Shown here: in pieces, positions 49,265-60,896 of the stretch
Layout of the letters: every line of letters starts with the position of its first letter
Numbering within the stretch: position 1 is the stretch's first letter
Assembly: GCA_051294375.1 (NCBI GenBank)
Contig: CM119266.1
Coordinates: forward strand, 6,155,431-6,219,430
Reading direction: 5' to 3'
From: Paraspadella gotoi
Taxonomy: Eukaryota > Chaetognatha
DNA length: 64,000 bases
The notes under the pieces: generated by a model
The model's input: only the letters and a program-made list of their open reading frames with translations
Told to the model about the DNA's origin: nothing
Databases searched by the model: none
Program-made: the position numbers and the translations under genes

Positions 49265-52169
49265 TTAACACCGGCACCCGCTCAACGCGTCCTGCACGGT
49301 TCCGTTCTTGAGCTTAAAGATGCCCTGACGTCGGGCATCCCTGACGTTGGTGAGCCAGGCGCGGACACGGGCGCGGGCGGCCTCGTCGGGACTCCGCTCC
49401 CCGGATGTAATGTCGTCGTACGGGTCTTCGTCGTCCAAGTAGTGGGCGAGGGATGGCCTGGAGGACGAGAAGAGACTCTCAAAGTTAAGAGGTGGATGAG
49501 GCTTTACGAATTCTCTCAATATCATTTGGCATATTGCAGTAGACTAAAAACATTAGTTCGCTTTTTGTCTCCTTTTTTTTAATTCTGTACAGTTTTTGTA
49601 TGTTACTGAGTTACCCAGTTAATGTCGTATTTTGCGTATGTTACAAATTGTGTTAATGCGGTTTTTGTTATTAATTAAAAAAAAGATTTATTCCTCATTT
49701 TTATTGGTGATAATTGGTGGTATTATTATTTCATTGAAGTTATTGTCATTTTCAATACTCATTTTTCTACTGAAAACAAAAATTAGTTGTAAAAAAATTG
49801 GTGTCTTAATTTTCCCCTAAGTTCCTCGTCTAGAAACGGAGTTCACCTGCGATCTGGCTAGGTTGCGCCAGTATTCGATGGTGAGGTAATCGAAAGAGCA
49901 GGATCGATGCAGATGTTGTCTTTGGCTCGAAGTCTCGAAGTAGCGCATCCCAATTTCGGTTCGCCAGACGCGCTCCGGCCGCTTCGCGTCGACCACGGCC
50001 CGCTCGCCTGTAACCGAGGGGTTCGCCCAATTTCTTATATTTTGATTTGGCTTCAGCGTCGTTGGGGATTTAATGTTTATTTCACGGTGGTTAAATAATA
50101 TATTAAATAATTATCATATTTTCCTTTATTTTTTCGAAGACATTTTATTATTGTTAACTTAAATAAGCTTTTCAGTTTATATAAAGTGTGGAATCCTTAA
50201 CGCTCTTCTGTGGCGCCCTTTTCCTTACCTCTCGCTTGTCGACCGCCTCATGCTTGAGGTCAGACTTGGGGCCCCACGAGAACGGTCTGCTGACGTGATC
50301 GCACGAGTGGAACCGAATCTGCGAACACAGCCTTTTACGGCGAGGAAAGATTCTTCGCTGGTCACCGTCCGAACAGTGAGGATGATTCTCCATGCCGCGT
50401 CCTGGATGAGATGGGAAGGAGGATGAGATAAGAAGATTTAAAAATGGAATGGGATGGGATGGAAGAATTTAAACTTAAAAGTTTAATGTGATAAGATGAG
50501 ATGGGAGGATTTTGACGTGGGATGGGAAGAGGAGAATCATAGGATGAAAAGATGAAAATGGAAAATTTGGGAATCGAAATGGAAGATTTAAAGGAGGACA
50601 AGTTGGGATATGAAGGGACAAGAAGGGAAAACAGATATAATGGGAAGATAAAAGAATGGGAATATTTAAGTTTTAAATACCGTTTAAGATGGGATAGAAT
50701 ATCAATGATGAGACAATGATGTGGGAAAATGAGCGAAAGAGGATGGGCTTTCGTTCTTGCAAACAACAACAACAACACTCAAATTCCTCACCTGTAATAA
50801 GCGGTGATGATGCAGCGGTATCGCTCCTGACCTCCAGTGTCCCAAACTTGAAGCTTGATCTTTTTGTCTCTCCAGTGAGTCGTTTTCACTTTGAAGTCGA
50901 CGCCGACTGAAGAAGAAAAACCAGTAGAAGATATCGTGAAGATTCGATTGATTCACGAGGACGGATTTATTAGATTTATTAGATTTATAAATCTCGTTTT
51001 GGAAGACGAAGATTTAGTAGATTTGGAGATAAAAAAAAACGCGTTTGTTATTTCAAAATAAAATTTAAAAAAAGATTTTTTAATGAAATAAATCTAGAAT
51101 TCTGCAAAAGACGATTATGTTAATAAATATCTAAGTTAATTGATAATGCTTTTGATGAATAAATTTATAAAAAAACAAATTGGCGAAAAAAAGGGAGTTA
51201 TCTGATAATAAATCTGATAACTGTGTTCGAGGAAACCAGCGTCAAATACGTAGCGTCTCAGCCTTTATTTTGTCTCTCTCTCTCTCCTCTCCTCATCTCT
51301 CTCTCTCGATCTCTCTCGGTCAGGGCGGGGAGGCTCCGGGCGGTAATCCTGTATTGAGCGAGCTCATGTAGGTGCCATGATCTGGTCTGCTCTCTCTCTC
51401 TCATCTCGTCTCCTCACCCCGTCTCTCCTCTCTCTCCTCCCGCTCCACGTCGCTCCGCAATCATCGAAAATTCAAAGAAGTTATAAGCCATTTAGGCCCC
51501 TCGACAATTCCCTCCTTTTCCTTTTCTCCTTTACTTAATAATTCAAGAGAAGACGTTTGTTTCTTTACTTTTATCTTCCTTTCTTTTTCTTTTTTTCTCC
51601 TTTTTGTCTCAATTTCTATACTTCAACCGTTGGCTCCTGATTTTTACTTTTTTTTGCATCGCGATGTTTTTTTCTTTACCTTCGTCTGCTCTGCGAATCC
51701 GCGAATTCTTTTCGCATCAAGTAATCAACTTTCTCTTTCTTTATATCTCTTCTCTCGCTCCTATTTCATTTCTTTTCTATGTCACCACTCCTTTCTTTTC
51801 CTATCTGCTTCTATCTCCTATTACTCTGGCGTCTCATTGCAACACATTTCTCAACTCTCATTGCCTCCACTTGTCTCACTTACTTTCATTCTCTCATCAA
51901 CCTTACCTTTTCCCGTTCCAACTCCACCTTTCCGACCGCCAACCCCTTTTCCTCACCTTCCCCACCTCCTCAAACTCACCCGTGCTGACGAACTGAGGAT
52001 AGAAGACATTGTCCGTGTAACGAAAGAGAAAGGATGTCTTTCCGACGTTTGAATCTCCGACGATGAGCAGTTTAAACATGTAGTCGAAGTTTTGATCGGC
52101 AGCGTCGTTGGCTGCGCCGCAGGGTAGGCCGTCTCTGCCACGGGGCCCGCGGCGTCGTGCACGCGTCCG
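49265..52169 (-). CDS. Rab3-like small GTPase, frame-damaged
   Basis: Exons on the minus strand: 52169-51980, 50906-50792, 50401-50229, 50007-49847 and 49457-49265. The first contains [20 protein letters not shown] and [10 protein letters not shown], the Rab3 signature with an intact P-loop. The second holds [20 protein letters not shown] and switch II as [10 protein letters not shown] (normally DTAGQE). The third and fourth show the expected pieces ([43 protein letters not shown]), but they lie in alternating frames, so several small indels or a decayed gene must be invoked. The last exon gives a long acidic tail ([16 protein letters not shown]) ending GCRC, a CXC geranylgeranylation motif. 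Rab3 proteins control regulated exocytosis (family knowledge). The start codon is not found; the first exon is in frame with upstream low-complexity DNA. Confidence 0.75.
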
Positions 52170-52452
52170 CTGGTTTTTTAGAAGGGGGGGGGAGTGAGGG
52201 GGAAGTTGTTGTGGGGGGGGGTAAGGATTTTCGTTAGAGAGGAAAAGTATGGAACCGAGAGTTAAAGGAACTGAGGAAGGAAGAAAGAAAGGAAGGAAGG
52301 AAGGGATGAAGGAAGGAGAGGAAGGAAGGAAGGGATGAAAAAAGGAAAGGAAAGAAAGAGAAGGGATGGAAAGGAAGGAAGGAAGGCACACGAAAGGAGA
52401 TTCGTGACTGACTGACCAAAAAATCTCGCTGTTGAGGCGAAGCACGGAGTCG

Positions 52453-52528
52453 CGATTTCCGAAGACGACGAGCGACTGGAGACGGCGCCGATTCGTCCGC
52501 GACGAGAATCTTTGCAGACTCCTTGGGG
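52453..52528 (-). CDS. Possible exon of a disordered protein
   Basis: Minus-strand DNA between an AAG/GAG acceptor near 52528 and a GTCAGT donor near 52421-52426 is GC-rich and open in all three frames. One frame ([16 protein letters not shown]) is in phase to continue the exon at 53336-53765; another reads [21 protein letters not shown] cannot choose between them. Boundaries are approximate. Confidence 0.25.
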
Positions 52529-53335
52529 GGGATTTAATAATACAAACATCAATAATCGCAGAAATTACTATAATTATATAAATAACTATAATTAAAGGAA
52601 CCGAGGTCTACACGTATATAAATCAATTATTAGGCGGAAAATCGAGCGTCACGTGATCAGATTTCGACTTCGAATCACGTGATCACGTCACCTGATTACA
52701 CCCAATCAGCGTCGTCAACGTCATCACGCTTCGTTTTCAGTCTGGTGATTACGAAAATTCTTCGTCTTCGTCGTTCGTGACTTTTCACAAGAGTCACTAT
52801 TCACAAAACGGGCGCGTGAATTGAATTGAGGCTTTTGTGATTCTCTCCTGATTATTGATTTCACATCGATGTACTTAAATTTTAAAATCTTGTAAATTGT
52901 AGATTGTAAAATCTTTAAGTTGTAAATTCAAATTACGTTTTCGCCCGTCGTTGATTTTTAATTAATTAGTTTTTTTTTTTATCAGCTTTTTTACAGAGAG
53001 GAAGAGAAATAATTAGCTTCATGAAATTCCAATCGATGCTAATTTCGTTAAAAGCGCATTTAATGCAAAATAATTATTTCAATGATTATCATCTTCAAAA
53101 CAACTTTTTTTGTTTCGTCAAATTTGAATGAAAACCAAAACTAAATCATGTTATATTTAATGAAAGCCCTTAAAACAAAATTAAAGATAAAATTAAAGTT
53201 ATATAAAATTTTAAGAATTAGTCAATAAAAACCCAAAATTCTTTAAAATTTAAATAAAATAAAGGAGAGATAAATGTCAAGTTTCATTTTTTAGTAAATT
53301 TAAAATGTTTAATTTACAATTAATACTCAACTTAC
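52529..53335. other. AT-rich intron or spacer
   Basis: No feature seen apart from two close CACGTGATCA words near 52650-52690. Confidence 0.6.
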
Positions 53336-53765
53336 CGTCCTCCTTGCATCCCTCCTCCGATTCTTTGCGATTCTTTATTCTGACGATTTCCTTGTCTCTG
53401 TCTCTCTCTTTGTCTCTGTCTCTATCTTTGTCTCTGTCTCTCTCCTCGGTTTTGTTGCTCTTCGCCGAGAGATTGGAGAAGAGACTGTTTTTACTGTTTT
53501 GGTTGAGGAGAGGGGGACGCGTTCGCGACGCCGGTCCGCCAGCGCTCGGCGTCGTCATTATTGTCGTCATCGTCGTCGTCGCCGGAGGAGTCAGTAACGT
53601 AGGCGAAGGAAGCGCTCGATAAACGGCCGATTGGTGTGCGCTTTCGATCGCGGATGTATGAAGTTCCTCTTCAGGAACGGCCGACTAGAATTCCCGCCGC
53701 AGCGGAGCAGGAACGGCGAGATAAAAATCGATCCTCTCGGCGACGGAGTCTGGGAGAAACCCGCG
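53336..53765 (-). CDS. Exon of a low-complexity, charged protein with in-frame TAG
   Basis: From acceptor TTTCACAG the frame reads RGFLPDSVAERIDFYLAVPA then PLRREF, meets TAG at 53687-53685, and stays open for another 116 codons to a GTAAGT donor at 53335. The second part contains SAVPEEELHTSAIESAHQ, a Pro/Thr segment, SKNSLFSNLSAKSNK and a long Arg-Asp-Lys-Glu run (ERDRDKDRDRDKERDRDKE) produced by a GTCTCT-type simple repeat. The TAG could itself be the acceptor AG (ATTCTAG), making the exon 53684-53336; or it could be a sequencing error, a real stop, or a readthrough codon. Family not recognised. The repeat-derived part may be intron read-through. Confidence 0.35.
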
Positions 53766-54194
53766 CTGTGAAATCGCTGCTAAAGAAGAAAACAGAAAAA
53801 GGATGCATTGAGGAAATTTTCGCGAAGAAATATTTGAAGTTGAAAATGTACATGTTAGAGGAGAGTCGAATCTAATATACATTTAAAAATAAATAAATTC
53901 ATATATTTATCCTTATTACTTAATTAAAAGGAGTGAGAGATGGTAAGAAAAATAACCGAGATGGCATAAAAAAACAGAGATGGCAAAAATTAGGAGAAGC
54001 GGAACAAAGATGCGAGAGAAAACGGAATCGGAAGACGACGACGACGACGATGATGACGACGATGATGACGATGACGACGATGATGAAACCGGTTCTTCTA
54101 AGTCTTCTATTTTTGAAGAAAATTTTAATTTTCTCGGCGAAGACAAAAAAGTAAATAGAAAATTAGGTTGAAGAGAAAAAGAAACGAAAAAATG

Positions 54195-54310
54195 AATGAC
54201 AAATATGAATCCGTTCTAAATGACAAATATGAATCCGTTTTGAATGACAAATATGAATCTGTTTTGAATGACAAAAATGAATCCGTTTTGAATGACAAAA
54301 CTGAATATAT
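54195..54310. repeat. 24-bp tandem repeat, about 5 copies
   Basis: Units AATGACAAATATGAATCCGT plus TTTG, the later copies with A for T and one CTGAAT variant. Confidence 0.9.
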
Positions 54311-54661
54311 TTAATATATGATATCATCATCTAATTTAGGTTAACTTGTGTCTAACGAATATTTCTACATACATTATCCGATTTGTAAAAAAATGTTTTA
54401 GAAATAGTTATAACGATTATTATCAAAATATGAATATTACGGTATTTATAGTTTCACTAAAACGAGTTAAGATTGACACAAAAAAAAGCGAATTTTCCCT
54501 TTCAAATTTTGATTATTATTTATTCGTTGTTGTAGTCGTCGTCGTCGTCGTCGTCGTCGATGCAAATACACCATTAATATTTGCATTTTTTTTAAGTATC
54601 TAATTTTGCTTTTAATTTTGTTGACAATTTTTGTTTTTTTTTTTTTTTTTTTGTCAAGACA

Positions 54662-54663
<2 letters not shown>

Positions 54664-54725
<62 letters not shown>
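54664..54725. repeat. (CT)n microsatellite
   Basis: About 60 bp of uninterrupted CT. Confidence 0.97.
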
Positions 54726-54729
<4 letters not shown>

Positions 54730-55256
54730 GAGCGCGCGTAAAAAAATCGCCGTTGTTTGCTTGGTGATTTCAATTACGAGATGCCAATTTTCCAAGACCT
54801 GGACTTGCACGCTAAGTATAAGATATAAGATATAAGATTTACTTATAGTGAAGCCTCTTTTGATTGGCGATGAAACGAAAAGTAAATCAAGGAAACGAGA
54901 AAAATACAACGTCTACGACTGATGGTATCAAGGATCAAAACCGACGAAATTGTGAATCGTGAATATTAAACTGTGAATATTAAAGAGCCAATCGACGCAT
55001 CCAAGTTTGCATCTCGGAATCTCAGATGACGTTTGATATACGGCTGAGAAAGGACGCGCATGAATTTGCTCCACCTTTCGTCAGAAAAAAAGGAAAAAGA
55101 GAAAGAGTTGATCTAAAAGGAAATGTCATCCAACGCGCAAAAAGACGAACGGACGTCGTGACGCGACATTTTCGACGCGCGACGCCGTCGTGGAACATCG
55201 TGACGCAAAGACGCGAGATGAAGAGATTCTCTCTCGCGAGAGGAGATGAACGACGA

Positions 55257-55560
55257 AAGACGAAGGACGACGAAGATGACAACGACGATATTGACGACGA
55301 TAGCGATGACGTCTATCGATGATGACGACGACTATAGTGACGACGAATGACGACAACGACGATATTGACGACGATAGGGATGACGACTGTCGATGATGAC
55401 GACGACGATAGCGACGACGAATGACGACAACGACGATATTGACGACGATAGCGATGACGACTGTCGATGATGACGACGACTATAGTGACGACGAATGACA
55501 ATGACGACGACGATGATGACAACGACGAAGAATAAAGAGGTTGACGATGACAGACGAATG
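55257..55560. repeat. GAC-rich degenerate tandem repeat, about 70-bp period
   Basis: Three to four units containing ACGACGATATTGACGACGAT and TCGATGATGACGACGA. Open frames (poly-Asp on plus; Val/Ile/Ser on minus) follow from the composition. Confidence 0.8.
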
Positions 55561-55825
55561 ACAAAGGCGAATGAAGGATGACGGCGATTTAACGATAATA
55601 ATGAAGATGACGACAATAAATGACAAAATTTCAATGTATTACTCTCATAATGCTGACAATGACATCAATTATGATTTCGACGATTGACAATGACGATGCT
55701 GACGATAGCGACAAATACGATTATAAAAAGGATACGACGATGACAATGTCATCTATGAGCGCGACAATTTCGATGGCCACTAAGATATCGGTAAATGACG
55801 ACGCTTAACGTTGATCGACGAAGAT

Positions 55826-56150
55826 GACGACGCCAATGGCATCTGCAAATAAAGATGCCATCTGTCGATGCCAATGGCATCCGCAAATGCGGACAACGAT
55901 GCCATCTCTCAAAGATAACGACGCCAATGGCATCTGCAAATGAGGATGCCATCTGTCGAAGATGACGATGCCAATGGCATCTGCAAATGAGGATGCCATC
56001 TGTCGAAGATGACGACGCCAATGGCATCTGCAAATGAGGATGCCATCTGTCGAAGATAACGACGCCAATGGCATCTGCAAATGAGGACAACGATGCCATC
56101 TGTCGAAGATGACGACGCCAATGGCATCCGCAAATGAGGATGCCATCAGT
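55826..56150. repeat. About 47-bp tandem repeat with internal hairpin
   Basis: About seven units containing GACGCCAATGGCATCTGCAA and GAGGATGCCATCTGTCGAAG. Each unit carries the complementary octamers GATGCCAT and ATGGCATC, so the array can fold into repeated stem-loops. The minus-strand frames are open through the array (residues such as FADAIGVVIF), because the octamers lack stops; I do not take this as a gene. Confidence 0.85.
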
Positions 56151-57305
56151 CGACGATGACGAGAACGACTACGATAATGAAGACGACGATGGGAGAGAAA
56201 TCGATAAAAAAAAAAGAGATTGCAAAAGATGATGACGGCGATGATGACAACGATGGAGACAATTACAATGACGAATGACAATCAAGAGACGCAATTTATT
56301 TGCCACGATTACAATAAATATATTTTTAGCGAATATGATAATTGAAACTTATGTTTTAGTCCTATGTATTATTGGCAATCATCGTAATATAAATTCGAAG
56401 TAAAGGTGATAAACATTAAATAGAGTCAACAACAAAAACAAACGCGAAAAAATGTTTTAATCGAGACGACGATAAACGACGACGACGACAACGACGATGA
56501 GGACGACGACGACAACGACGACGACCTTGTCCAAATGGAGGTAGTAACGCGAAACGATTCAGACTAAAAGCGACCATCGGCGATAAAGATAAGAGATGTT
56601 TTGTTTTGTTTACTGATTAGAAAATCAAACTCAATTTGCAATGACCTTAAAAAGTTTGCCTACAACTTTTTGGCGAACTTTTTACACATCGGATATCGTA
56701 TGGAATTGGTTTTTTTTTTTTTTTTTTGGAATCTGATTTTTTTATTACTCAACTTATAAAACGACGTTATAATTTAATTAGTGTTTAGATTCGGCGGAAA
56801 TGGTTCATTGCGTGCGTGCGTGCGTGAGTCTCCGATCTGATTTATTTGGCAGAAAACTCGTCACAAAACCGCGAGAGCTCCAGCTTAACTCTCAGGGAAA
56901 GAAGCACAAATATCAGTCTTTTCCAGATTGGCAACATCAGAGAATTCTCAGAGAGCAACACTGAAAAACATCTTCTTCTGACAATTTCCTATTTCCAAAT
57001 TACAGATGAAACGATTGTTAGAAAAAAAAAGGTTAAATTATCAAAGGATTAAGACGAAAATCTCTTCTAATTAAGACTTAAGTCCCTGATTCGATTTCAG
57101 TCGGATTCTTTCTTAATTCAGGGGACAAGTTACTTTAATTAGTGGGTGATTTCGTCTAAATTAGGTTTTTTTTTTTTGTTTATGACAATTGCAAAATTAC
57201 TTGTTTCACTATCTATAGTTTTTTTTTAGATTTTAAATTTTTTATTAACGATTTTATTAATTTCTTTTCTTTATATTCAATTTCTATAATTTACTACTCT
57301 GAAAA
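56151..57305. other. Intergenic DNA
   Basis: A GAC/AAC stretch at about 56470-56530, a T run at 56710-56727 and a GTGC/GCGT tetranucleotide stretch at about 56812-56828. A 68-codon plus frame at 56846-57052 (after TTTGGCAG, reading ENSSQNRESSSLTLRERS) could be an exon but has no donor or partner. Confidence 0.5.
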
Positions 57306-57359
57306 GGCACGGGACTCTTAATCCCGGGGTCGTGGGTTCGAGCCCCACATTGGGCGCCA
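57306..57359 (+). pseudogene. tRNA-Lys(CTT) 3' half with CCA
   Basis: Anticodon stem-loop GGGACTCTTAATCCC with anticodon CTT at 57317-57319, T arm GTGGGTTCGAGCCCCAC, then the acceptor 3' strand TTGGGC, discriminator G and CCA at 57357-57359. The acceptor 5' strand and D arm are absent. Animal nuclear tRNA genes do not encode CCA, so this is most simply a reverse-transcribed piece of a mature tRNA or the tail of a retroelement. It is not a functional gene. Confidence 0.8.
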
Positions 57360-59079
57360 CTCTGAAACGGTATCCTAACCGGAAGTAAAGTGACGAGAAT
57401 GCGGGAAACTAATATATTGACGGAAGGAAAATCTATACGGAGACAAAAATGAGGGTAAAAAAAAGGGAGAGAAACGAGTAGGAGAAGAGAGAAAGGTGTA
57501 CTGAATCTCGTGAACGCGGCCCCTGGGAGGAGGATGAAGAGGAGGTGAATGAGAAGGAGGGGGTAATAGACCCGCGTCTGTCTATCACCTTATATACTGT
57601 ACTATTTTTTTGTTAATTATTGGTACGGGGACTTTATTTTTGTCTTCTGGAAATGCCATTCACATGTGCACTCTGCACTTTGAACTTCTGCAGGGTCAGA
57701 AAACGTTGTGCCGCAAAAAAATTATATCGAGAAAATTGCTGTTTCTGTTTTTTATTCGTCGGTTTTAAAATCCGATGACAAATTTGTTGGCGCCATTTGT
57801 TTTAATAATTAAAAAAATATCAGAGAAGCACTAGACGTCGCTCGTCGCAATGAACGCAATTTTTAAACCTTAAAAAAATACTTTTGACTCCTACAATAAT
57901 AAAAAATATTACAATTAGTTTTCTCAAGAAGCCTTTCAAAAATTGTGTTTTTTCCACCGCACGGAAAAAACAAACAAAAAAAGGTGTTTTTTATCTGTTT
58001 TTTTTATCGACAGATCGTTATTTCTTTCTCCGAAGAACATTTTATCATTTCAATCTCAGTGAGTTTTCTTCTCTTGAGATCTAATCTCCTTCCTAAAAAA
58101 ATCCTGACGACAAGAAGACAAGATTTATCAGAACTTTAATTTCTCACACTCGTGTTCACAGTTGTGATAATGTATTAATCCTTGCATTATTCTCTCTTGG
58201 GAAGTCATTTCTCACAGCCTTGTTTCAAGTTGTGATAATGTATCAAATTATTGTATTATTCCCGCTTTAATTTACATAATCCGAAGACAAGTCTATAATT
58301 CCAATTTATCCAGTTTATCCAGTGAAGATATCCATTGGCTGTGAAGATATTGTGAACGTTAGACAAACCCACCAATTGCCGATTGAACTTACTTTATGCC
58401 AATTTGCCCCAAAACTTCATCAATATAAATCAGTTCATTCAACTCGTCTTTATCTCAAACGATTAATAATCAAGCGCATCTTCTCAAGTAGAAGAGAAAA
58501 TCGCAAAAAGTCAATTTGCATCTTGATTTTAATTCGATTCGCGTCGATGAAATGCGAAAAGAAGAAGAGAGAAGAAATCTTAAGGGACGCATCTCTTCTT
58601 TCTGCTTACCTGTTTTGTTCATTACTCTGAATTAGCATTTCTTATTTTATATCAAAAACAATATTAACAATAATAAAAAGCAGTAGTCATTTATGATTTT
58701 AAAACGCTTAACGAATAATAACTAAACTGAGAACAAAAAAATAAATTTCATTTCATTTTATTTATTATTATTAGAATTTTAGTTTTTATTTATACGCATT
58801 TCTTAAAACACCATGATTTTGTTACTTCTCCCTCTCACAGTATTATGAAAAACGAAAAACGAAAATGTTTAATCAGTACAGTGATAAGAATAAATAATTC
58901 ATTAATACTTGGAAGCATTTAAAATATAAACATTTTTAGAATTAGTGGAGACAAGAAAATTGGATCCTTTAAACTGAAGATTTTGATGCAAATTGGATTT
59001 TTCGATTTGCTTTGCTTCACATTTTGGGTTGTTATTTATTATTTGTTAGCTTTTTTAGAGAGAGAGAGAGAGGAGAAGA

Positions 59080-59173
<94 letters not shown>

Positions 59174-59965
59174 CCAAAATGGCAATGAATAAATTCTCGA
59201 AATAAATTCCATTGTCGATTCGAATTTGTCTGAACATTTAAAGTCAGAAAAAATCGCTTTACCTAAAAAATATCAAAAAACTTTGACAAACAACTCGTTG
59301 AAAAAGATCGATTTGGTTGATGAAGTCGGTCGGTCGGTCTATTGTATCATCTATCTGTACAGACAACAATGACTATTATATACAAATTTTACTTGTAGTT
59401 TTTATTTAAGCTTCGTTTCCAAGGTAACTGTTATTTATTTATTTACTTTTTAATTTATTTATCTATTTATTTATTTATTTTTCTATTTTTTTTAAGATTT
59501 TTTTCCTTTGACGTCAAAAACATTTTTTCTCTGAAGCGAATCACGGATCATTGGCGACGAGTTTTTTTTTCCTTCAGATTCCAATAAATTTGCATGAAAA
59601 ATGATTTTTTTTTTCTCTTTGCTTCTTTTCCTTGGTTACCGAGTTTTTCCACCACGGTTCGGACTTTTTTTTATTATGTCAATCTTTGTTTTATAAATAT
59701 TTACAACCTTTTATAAAGATAAAGACGAGGGAGTTTTCTGCGGGGGCTTGTTTGCTGAAATTGTAAAGATATCTGATAATTCTATTTTATTTGAGTATCA
59801 GTACGAAACTGAAAAAAAAATTTGCGCTTGTAAGTAATCGGTGCAACGTCGAGGAAATTGTCGAACTTTCTTTCTAAGGTAGCTGCCATTCATCTCAACA
59901 ATAAAACGAACCAATCACGATTGATTGAATGATTGCTTTAATCTCAAAAATGTCAAAAAATGTGA
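57360..59965. other. Intergenic AT-rich DNA
   Basis: Includes a two-copy repeat of TTGTGATAATGTAT with TTTCTCACA at 58139-58250 and a (GA)n block at about 59057-59173. A 102-codon ATG frame at 58322-58630 is AT-rich, without splice sites or family features, and is not accepted. GGTC and TTTA runs occur near 59330 and 59440-59480. Confidence 0.65.
59057..59173. repeat. (GA)n microsatellite
   Basis: GA run with GAAG interruptions, about 115 bp. Confidence 0.95.
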
Positions 59966-60240
59966 TTAAAATCTCTCTACTCTTCTTCCGTTGTAGTTCG
60001 GCGCTCTTCCCTCTCCTTCCGAATAATACTGCGAAGAAAAACTAAGTTTAAATCTAAAATAAAGATTTATTTATTTAATGAAAGTTGAAATCCTCGCCTG
60101 ATTATCAGGCGGTCCGCGGTAATAGACTTCGTTGTAACTATCGCGTTGAAATCCGCCGTTGATGTAAACTTTTGCTTCGGCGTTGGATGGAGCGTAGGGA
60201 CCGTAGCCTGTCGGGATGGAGGGAATCAATCAATCAATCG

Positions 60241-60281
<41 letters not shown>

Positions 60282-60859
60282 GGTTCAAACAAACAATAAT
60301 TAAAATTTAAAAAATTCAAGTCACTAGCTTTATAAGTGTTAAAATCTTATAATAATCTTTTAATAACTTTTAATACAAACAAGCATACTGATTTTAAATA
60401 GCGTTAAAAATTAAATTTATAGAATTCATAAAACTTCTCTTCAATTATCTCACCATTTTTAAGGTTTCTTCCGTAATCGCTGTTCGAATGTCGTTCCGGC
60501 TGCAATCGAAATCGCTTAAAATTAATGCAATTTTAACTAAATTTAAATAATGTTAATTATTTCAAATATGAGATGAAAACGATTTCTCAGTCACTCACTA
60601 TGGGAGACCGATCCTTTGCTCCGTAGAGTTTTCTCCAAGAGTCAATGCTGTAGTAATTGGACGAGATATAAAAATATCACTGAATTTTGATCAACATTTT
60701 TTTACAAATTAAATTAAAGTTAATTTCACAGTTTCTTAAATTATTCAATTTTTGTTTTTCTCCAAACTTGTTCTACTCTGTCTACTTTGAAACCGTCGAA
60801 ATCTTCATCCGAAAATCGCCGTTCAATATTTAAAGACGATTGCCAGTGAAAACGTGATG

Positions 60860-60896
<37 letters not shown>

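Larger units (their letters stand above)
53766..55256. other. Repeat-rich intergenic DNA
   Basis: Contains a GAC/GAT run at about 54033-54090 (open as poly-Asp on plus within a frame MAKIRRSGTKMREKTES, poly-Ser on minus), GTC repeats at about 54535-54560, a poly-T run at 54633-54652, the 24-bp tandem repeat and (CT)n at 54664-54725. No exon could be confirmed. Confidence 0.6.

Noticed and set aside
55026-55322. 98-codon plus frame, basic then acidic
   Set aside because: The acidic end is the GAC repeat; the rest has open frames on both strands and no splice support.
55749-56281. 158-codon minus frame over the 47-bp array
   Set aside because: The open frame follows from the repeat unit; no splice sites or start context, and a second frame is equally open.
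57306-57359. Functional tRNA-Lys gene
   Set aside because: The 5' half is missing and CCA is encoded, which excludes a normal animal tRNA gene.
58322-58630. 102-codon ATG frame on the plus strand
   Set aside because: AT-rich codon use unlike the real exons here, no domain features, no neighbouring exons.
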